Shown here: one piece after another, positions 21,901 to 27,839 of the stretch | Layout of the letters: each line of letters begins with the position of its first letter | Numbering within the stretch: position 1 is the stretch's first letter | Assembly: GCA_034698045.1 (NCBI GenBank) | Contig: JAQGAU010000459.1 | Location: 1 to 27,839 of the forward strand | Direction: 5' to 3' | DNA: 27,839 nucleotides | DNA from: Paramacrobiotus richtersi | Lineage: Eukaryota > Tardigrada > Eutardigrada > Parachela > Macrobiotidae | Made by a program: the position numbers and the translations under genes | The notes under the pieces: model-generated | Told to the model about the DNA's origin: nothing | What the model saw: the letters and a program-made list of their open reading frames with translations, nothing else | The model's database searches: none

Positions 21901-24674
21901 ATATGTGCATCTGTCTGTATGGTTGAAGTCCCCTAAATTTTATAGCTTGATATTTCCTACCATGTGTAGATTTTCATGTTAAGCGCTATCGTCTCAAGCA
22001 AAAAAGTACTAGCAAAAAAACTTTAGCTTGCTGTGCGTTAACAACCCCGCTCAGTATACGCCATGTCTAACCTCGTCTTCCATGTTATCAGAAGTAGCAG
22101 TCATAATCAGTAGTCGACTTCCTGATTTAGACACCTGGACAGTGTTAACGGTCCGGCCGGGTGGGAATGACGAAAAGTACTTCCACGACAAGCCCCTATC
22201 CGAACTGCCAAAGAATAAAACCATGAATTAACTGGTTTCGTCGGAGTATTCGTTCTATTTGAAATATATCGCATTCCCGATAGCGTAGTACTCTTTAGCG
22301 ATGACATCCGATCTGATGACTCGTGAAATGGTCGTTGGAACACTCGTCAACACGTTCTGGTTGGTGACCACAGTAAACGGGAGGTTCTTGTCGACCACGG
22401 GAACAAAAGCGGGTAAACAGGATCGGAGAGTCACCGAATGGTAAGGATCTACATACAACCACAATATCAATTGGGGTACACCTTCGGTGCTTATTGAATT
22501 GCTCTGTTCGTACCGATTATGATAAGGCAGTGTTTGGATGTTTCTGAATTATCCACAGAAGTGGGCATCACAGCGCCCAGTAGCGCCAGAACACCTCGCG
22601 ATGTTACTTCGACAACATCGACGATGGTGTACATGGAGTAACCGGGTAGGATGCGCTCCACTGCAGCAGCAAAATAATGCCAAAATCCGCGCCTGATAGG
22701 GCAGTTGTGAAGACGAGACTGCCATCTGTAAAACAAGTGAATGTAGTTTAAGGCGCGTGTGACCTTTCGGGAACAGTTTATCATTTAGTTTTACTGAGAA
22801 CTAACCCAACGTCAAAAAGCCATCATTTTGCAAAACATATTAACTTCTGTCTAGTAATGCTGCTAAAGCTGTAAACGCACCCAAACTTTAAGGTCACTTC
22901 GAAATCTATTATTGTTAAAAGTAAAGTTCGGAAAAGGCTACTCTCTTACGGCTTCTCTTTTACAATCATTGTGCTCTGAAACGCCAAAGTCCATTTTTAC
23001 TCACTTGAAGTAAAATAAGGCGCGATAAAATTTCACCAACGTCCGTCAGAACGGCAATGTAAATTCCGTCTAGCGAATCCAACTGTGGAACGATAATCTT
23101 GGTCACACACTTTGGCAAAATGACGCTTTCCCTCGCCACGTTGACCCACTTCTTCGTTCCTCGAGCGGAAAGCAGTTGCACCAAACCAAACTACAACACA
23201 AACCAATCACAATACGATATTTCGTAGTACTGTCAACCCGTACATTCGTCGCTGGCAGCAGTCGGTTGTGGTGCACCGCATGTCGAAATATCCACGGCCA
23301 ATCTGGATCCACACTGCAGATTTCCTTCGAACCCAGCCGCTTGGTCAGATTGAGCATTTCGATGGTTTTCCAATCGTCCAGTGTGTAGAAGAACACACTG
23401 CCTGCGCCCGGAACGAGAACCTTTGGCAGAGGCATGGAGGAGACGGTGTTGGGTGTGTCGGTTTGGAAGGGCCATGAAAAACTGTGGACCGTTGTGCGGG
23501 TTATGCCCAAGAGCCCGTTTGGGTTGGATTGGTCCAGGAACCCCCAGTTGAGCAAAAATCTACAAAATTGTCATTGAATGATAAGTTAATTGGATGTTTC
23601 GATTACACGTAAAACTTGCGGGAAAGAACTCTTCTTCGGTAGTCGAGAAATAAAAACATTATTAGACAACGGCTTTATCTGCGATTTGTCGTTTGCACAT
23701 GCGATGTCGGGCATAGCGAAAAGGTCACAAAACGCCGTTCTATTTACCGATACGATTTTGGCGCCGGAACGTTTTCTGAGCTCCGGACGTTAACGTCAGT
23801 GGTGAGAACATTATCGTTGACCGGAGGCGGGACTAGCCAGTAAAGTGCGGATGAAGACTTAGTGGCACTCTTAAGTCCTTCTAAAAACACCATACTGAAG
23901 TTACATTACATTGGTTTCTTTAAACAAAGTGGTTTGTCGTACGCAGTTGAGTAGGGTCACTCACGTCAACGGGAACACTTCCACCTCCAAAAGCTGCCGT
24001 TTGGTAATCCGTAGTGTTGTCTAAAAGACGAGAAGTGTTTATGTAAAAAAGTTTCACCCGATTGCAGTTGATAACTTGGTTTATATGGTTTCAATGCAGG
24101 CTTTTACTTCGGTCGCAGTTTGAAGTGTGTTCCGCTTTGATTCACTTTCAGTGTGCATTTCGAAAATGCGATGCTTTGAAACAATCTCCAGATATTGTCT
24201 TACCATCGAAAGATGTGAGACGTAGCAATACTCGCGGATTGTGGTCAACTAATCCCATATTCATCATTTGAATCATTCTTTGCATCCTAAAGAAAGTGAT
24301 TGTTGACACTGTTCACACCATTGACTGTGACGGTACTCCACATACTCCCGAGCCGCAGCGCAAATCAAGTTTCGAAAAACTGGGAAACCCGAAGAATCCC
24401 TAGAAACAACCGACAAACTATAATCCGTAGTGCAGGAAACGACAACATCGCTGCAACGCACTTGAGTTGTTTGGTTACTCCTGTCAGAAAAGAAATCCAC
24501 TTGTGCAGTTTTGAGAATTTCAGTCGAGTTCTTTAAAGGTGCATCTGGGTGTAAGTAGGGTTTCGACTCCAGAGTAGAGCTGTGGACAATCTCATGCTTC
24601 CACCGACACGGCTGCAAGGACAACGATGAAGCAGCGATTGCTAATAAAGAAAGCAGTGTTCTTATGGTACGCAT
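18947..24674 (-). CDS. CATSPERG: CatSper channel auxiliary subunit gamma (with lesions)
   Basis: Fourteen exons can be placed, 24674 down to 18947: 24319-24674, 23965-24020, 23748-23880, 23005-23559, about 22495-22725, 22072-22448, 21408-21838, 20836-21214, 20361-20482, 20169-20279, 19903-20056, 19684-19849, 19388-19576 and 18947-19331. Their sum, about 1,210 codons, is close to vertebrate CatSper gamma (about 1,160). Order: signal peptide (MRTIRTLLSLLAIAASSLSL), CxW start, YWLVPPPVNDN, propeller (KVLVPGAGSVFFYTLDDW; VYPSSAWEMSL), FPQRIFIDRGDS, GGNLVKEAFSVIIP, IHIGCLPATELQYNW, FDCTVTEPNMPC, KKLIWIPLNES, SSESPCGDP. Then one TM helix (TVSIPVLIGTLVVLLVLCGL) and TGA. GCxP, FDC..PxMPC, LIW and ExxPC are gamma hallmarks. 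Gamma is a large extracellular subunit of the sperm Ca2+ channel. Lesions: frameshifts near 23195 and 21715, a lost donor near 22255, TAG at 19806-19808, and unclear frame in exons 1-2 and 5. Exons 8-11, 13 and 14 are clean. Confidence 0.82.
19806..19808 (-). other. In-frame TAG in CATSPERG exon 12
   Basis: The exon reads NLFLELVDHAGN, then TAG, then GYNFTGQYRMLITGFA. The flanks fit the conserved gamma segment with the pattern FFLIQDLVTGD...FQGSYVLLV. Splice phases on both sides of the exon agree, so the exon call is firm and the stop is internal. Confidence 0.75.
22205..22262 (-). other. CATSPERG intron with lost GT donor
   Basis: Removing about 57 nt here joins GNAIYF to SDRGLSWKYFSSF, the expected propeller blade. 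The acceptor (TTATTCTTTGGCAG) is good, and the length equals other introns of this gene (53 and 56 nt). The donor position reads CAAATAG instead of GT. Left unspliced, the stretch contains in-frame TAG and TAA. Confidence 0.5.
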
Positions 24675-25993
24675 TTCTCGTTCTTGCAAATTAAACTGCT
24701 GGAAGCTATCATGAACGCTGTTCGTACGACGGCATAGGGAAAACAGCAGTGATTGTCGTTGCTGGTCTTTACGTGAAAATTTTGCTGCGCTTTGCGCTGT
24801 GATAGTTGCTCTGGCAACAAACAGCTAGCTCACCCGAAGCGATCCCACAATAAATGTCCGTTTTCTGCTTTATTAATTTTGCTAAAACAATCGAACTACC
24901 ACGTTTATTACCGCAGGTTTAGGTTCTTTCCACGCGTCAAAGTCTTCGGAACCCAAACTTGTTTTCCGTGCAACGCTTACAAACAGTTTTGGTATTCTTC
25001 AACATTTGGTACTGCAATTGGTATCAGCTGCAGCAATCTGTATTCACAGTTTCGACAAGCTGGATCAAAATGTTTTATCGAAATTTCAGACTTTTTGATC
25101 GTATAGGTTCGAAAAAATTTGCATTCTGCTCGAAAATGACGCATTTTCTGCATTAGCGCAGCGAAAAGTTTAGGCGAATGCTCGGTTTACCGGTGAAACA
25201 CTTAAATTTTCACTTAGAGCCGAAAAAAAAATCGAACATATACCAGAGAAACATGTAGCTACAGAACGGGGAGAGGTCATTAATTTTCATGTTTTGTTAC
25301 GAGTATATAACACGGACATCTAATAATCGTCATGCTGGAAGTTAAGTACAGAAAAAACAATTGAAATCTGACAGTTCAGTATGGATAAAACTTTGGACGA
25401 AAACAGAATCAGTGATGACAGCGAGAACGAAAAATGGACATCGATGTTGTGGAACATACACATATTTGGGTTTATGTACTCGGCAGAACTATTTTGACTA
25501 ATCGCGCTTATTTGTTGCTTCAAAAACCGCAGCTTTTCTCATTCTTGCGGGAAATCCGTATCCTAACACTTCTGCTCGTTATCGTCCCTTGGAAACAATC
25601 ATAAGACGGTTCTTTCGCCCGCTCGCAAACTGTTTGATTCAACCCAGAACAATCTCGCTAGCCGAGGCATATCAGGCTGAATCGAGTTACGTACTTTAAA
25701 ATGGGTACAGTAAAGCGTTACCAAGCCTGTGTGCACGATACATCACGGCCCATCGTTAACTGTTGTGCTTACTGTCCTACATTACCCAATTCGCACAATG
25801 CACGAACGCCATTCGGAGACCATGCACTCGATGGGAACCTAGCGGATGTATCCTGTCACAGCGAAATTGACAGAAGGTAGCGTTTTTACAAGGAATGCTT
25901 AATGTTCATGGCGATTCCTAAGTCTTCGCAATGAAACATGAAATGACTGGCAAGCTTAAAGGCAGAATGCGGACATGTGTTCGCTTATGACAG
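24675..25993. other. Intergenic region upstream of CATSPERG; possible first exon of the coiled-coil gene
   Basis: This must contain the CATSPERG promoter. The only coding candidate is a small plus-strand ORF starting ATG at 25381 and ending TGA (MDKTLDENRISDDSENEKW...), acidic at its N-terminus. It could be a leader exon of the coiled-coil gene beginning at 25994, but no splice link can be shown. Otherwise I see nothing. Confidence 0.3.
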
Positions 25994-27456
25994 GCTAAAA
26001 GAAATCACGCAGAATGGCTCCACTGATCGTTCACAGTCCAGACGGCATGTGGAAATATCGCCTATCGACGCACTGAGTTCTTCGTCCATTGCCGAAGATC
26101 TTCGGAAAAGCATCAGCACTATGCAGCAAGAAAAGCGCCAACTGGAACGGGCTTATTGTGAACTTGTCAACAACGTAACCAAAATCAGGTGGGCAGCCTT
26201 TCTCTGGAACTAGGTCTGTTCTACCAATCTTCGAACGAATACAGTCAAGCCTTTATTGAAGACAGAAAGATCACGAGCGATATATGACATCTGTCAACAA
26301 TATCCTGGAGAAGATGTGCCAGGCCAATCAAACGATTCTGCAGAAGGAAATTGCTCAACACGATCAAGCACATGAAATCCGCCTAAAGTACACTAACCGT
26401 TTTTATCATATTCAAGAAAAACTTTGAGGAAATTCGTTTGCAGTGATTTGAAAAACAGACTCGCAACCTTTTCAGAAGAGAAATCGCTTCTAGAAAATAA
26501 ACTTCATTCGTTCCACAACGAAAAACTGCAACTTCGAGGAGAGTAAGTACCGTTAGTGAATCGGGCGAAAAGTCACTCTAATTTGCCTGCTTAATTTAAA
26601 TTATGCAGGTTAAGCAAGCTCCATGTGAACTGTCACAAGAAATACGAAGAAATGGAAGCATGCGCCAGGGCGAAAGCATTGGAAGCCGAACACAACTTTG
26701 CCAGGTACAAAGATGCCGAGCAGAAGATGAAGCATAATCACCCGCTGTTTGAGCAAGTCGACAAGCTGAAGCAGGAAGCGTCCGACGTTAGAAAGCATGC
26801 CGAAGAGGAGAAAAAGCTATTACTCTATCAGCTGCACGATGTTAGCGCGTGCGTCGCAGTTTACCCTGAGACTGTTGTCGTTAAGTTAAATACGGGCCTT
26901 TTTAGATGGAAATGCAGCTGGAGAAAGCGAAAACAGAAATGGCGCATAGCAAAGCGTCGAATGATGAACGCCATAGTCAGCTGGAGGACAATGCGGCAGG
27001 CTTGAAACATACCATCAAACCCGTTTCGGAACTTTACAGGTACTGCGCGCATATATTAAGCGGCTGCCATGTCCTCCTGTTAAACTCAAAGATTCTTCTT
27101 TGGCAGCATGGAAAAGCAAGCCAACGACGGACTGCGAATGCGAAGACTACGAGACGATCTGTTGCATAGTAAAGAAATTAAACCTGTAACTAAGGTTCGT
27201 CAGAATGACCAGAAATATAAACTGCGGGAAACATGAACCTCGTTTATTTTAGCTGCCTGGCGCGCACTCGTACGATCAGCTTAGTCATAAAAAGCTGGCA
27301 AGGAAACCGCATCGTCATTGTGGACCAAGTGAGTACTTAGCACCATCGAGAATGCGAGAATCTTGTCGACCATTTGAAACTCGGCTTGGTGTCCAGATAG
27401 GGATTCCACGACTTGAGATGAACCGAAGGAACTCAAAGACGGGAACTCGCTGCTAA
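25994..27456 (+). CDS. Coiled-coil protein of unknown family, multi-exon, incomplete
   Basis: Exons: 25994-26188 (SISTMQQEKRQLERAYCEL), 26245-about 26400 (NNILEKMCQANQTILQKEI), about 26440-26542 (DLKNRLATFSEEKSLLENKL), 26609-26840 (KYEEMEACARAKALEAEHNF), 26906-27039 (MEMQLEKAKTEMAHSKASND), 27107-27194 (KQANDGLRMRRLRDDLL) and 27253 onwards (PGAHSYDQLSHKKLARK). From 26443 on, the exons join in consistent phases with good GT/AG sites. The product is almost wholly heptad coiled coil, low in Cys and with no TM segment, so it is probably structural (cytoskeletal, centrosomal or axonemal). The end is uncertain: GTGAGT at 27329 may splice to an exon outside the window, otherwise TAA at 27454-27456. 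Frameshifts are implied near 26283 and 26410. I do not recognise a specific family. Confidence 0.55.
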
Positions 27457-27839
27457 TCTTAGACAACATGGATTAGCTGCTATAAGGTTGACTGAACACC
27501 GGGATCGCTGCATGAACTGACACGGGCCCCGAAAATTCCAAACAGGATGGCGTTATTTCGTAATCGGATCGGTGTTCTGCATGAAATTGAGTCCATAATT
27601 CCGCAACGATGTCAGTCTAGCGTGGATTAAATTAAGTTTGGTGTATAATAATTGTTTTTGGTGCAGTGTGTTAGCTGACTGAACCGGCCGATGCTTTGCG
27701 TGCGATTTCGTACCACAGCATGTTGAAATCCTTGGTGTTAGTAAGGGTGGGTCTCGATTTCGAAGCGAATCTCGATGCGGTACGCGGGCGTGGCTAAACG
27801 AAAGATACGGCGCCGTAACCACCTCATGAGGTGGCTTCG
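27457..27839. other. No gene recognised at the right edge
   Basis: No supportable exon was seen. Open minus-strand frames here are low in conserved features and look accidental. A 16-bp perfect palindrome, CCACCTCATGAGGTGG, lies at 27819-27834. Confidence 0.4.

Noticed and set aside
18947..24674. First reading of the two CatSper genes as beta and delta subunits
   Set aside because: The propeller and TM layout is shared by beta, gamma, delta and epsilon. The specific motifs (IGCxP, FDC..PxMPC, LIW and FPQRIFIDRG in one; YDAC and NYEILN in the other) fit gamma and epsilon better.
27553..27822. Minus-strand open frame of 89 codons at the right edge
   Set aside because: No domain, no splice context and no coding-like composition.
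1..27839. tRNA, rRNA, CRISPR or prokaryotic operon features
   Set aside because: No cloverleaf-like element, repeat-spacer array, Shine-Dalgarno pattern or rRNA stretch was recognised, and the introns mark the DNA as eukaryotic.

Overview
The window looks like nuclear DNA of a non-vertebrate animal. Genes are split into many short exons with GT...AG introns, several only 53-60 nt long. The recognisable products are animal families: a cadherin, a TRPA-type ankyrin channel, two CatSper auxiliary subunits, CCDC157, a GPI-anchored Ly6-type protein and a tetraspan with PPxY motifs. I cannot place the phylum. Retention of CatSper subunits argues against insects and nematodes; a small compact invertebrate genome (a tardigrade, for example) would fit, but that is a guess. 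All family assignments come from reading translations against remembered family features; no search was run.

Layout. 1-2048: AT-rich, TAATTA-rich non-coding DNA. 2049-2870 (+): two cadherin exons, the second with a frameshift. 2936-3037: a nearly perfect 102-bp palindrome. 3457-7340 (+): ankyrin and C-terminal exons of a TRPA-like gene that lacks a recognisable pore region and carries several lesions. 7341-9570: mostly non-coding, with a CpG-rich island near 7.9-8.2 kb. 9571-9736: a 150-bp hAT-type MITE with 8-bp target duplication. 9933-10622 (+): the 3' part of a Ly6/GPI protein. 10580-12644 (-): a four-TM protein with a PPxY tail, convergent with the Ly6 gene.

12921-24674 is the core of the window. 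CATSPERE (-, 12921-16498) and CCDC157 (+, from 16995) lie head to head. CCDC157 or its 3' continuation (ending 18936) then lies tail to tail with CATSPERG (-, 18947-24674), 10 bp apart. CatSper-epsilon and -gamma are extracellular subunits of the same sperm calcium channel, and CCDC157 is linked to spermatogenesis in mammals, so this is a compact block of sperm genes. 24675-25993 is largely empty, and 25994-27456 (+) holds a coiled-coil protein gene of unknown family.

A recurring oddity is that otherwise well-preserved exons, with matching splice phases, carry single-base frameshifts, in-frame TAA/TAG codons and two lost splice donors. This is either real decay of a sperm-gene block (for example after loss of males or of flagellate fertilisation) or indel error in an unpolished assembly. 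The sequence alone cannot decide between these.
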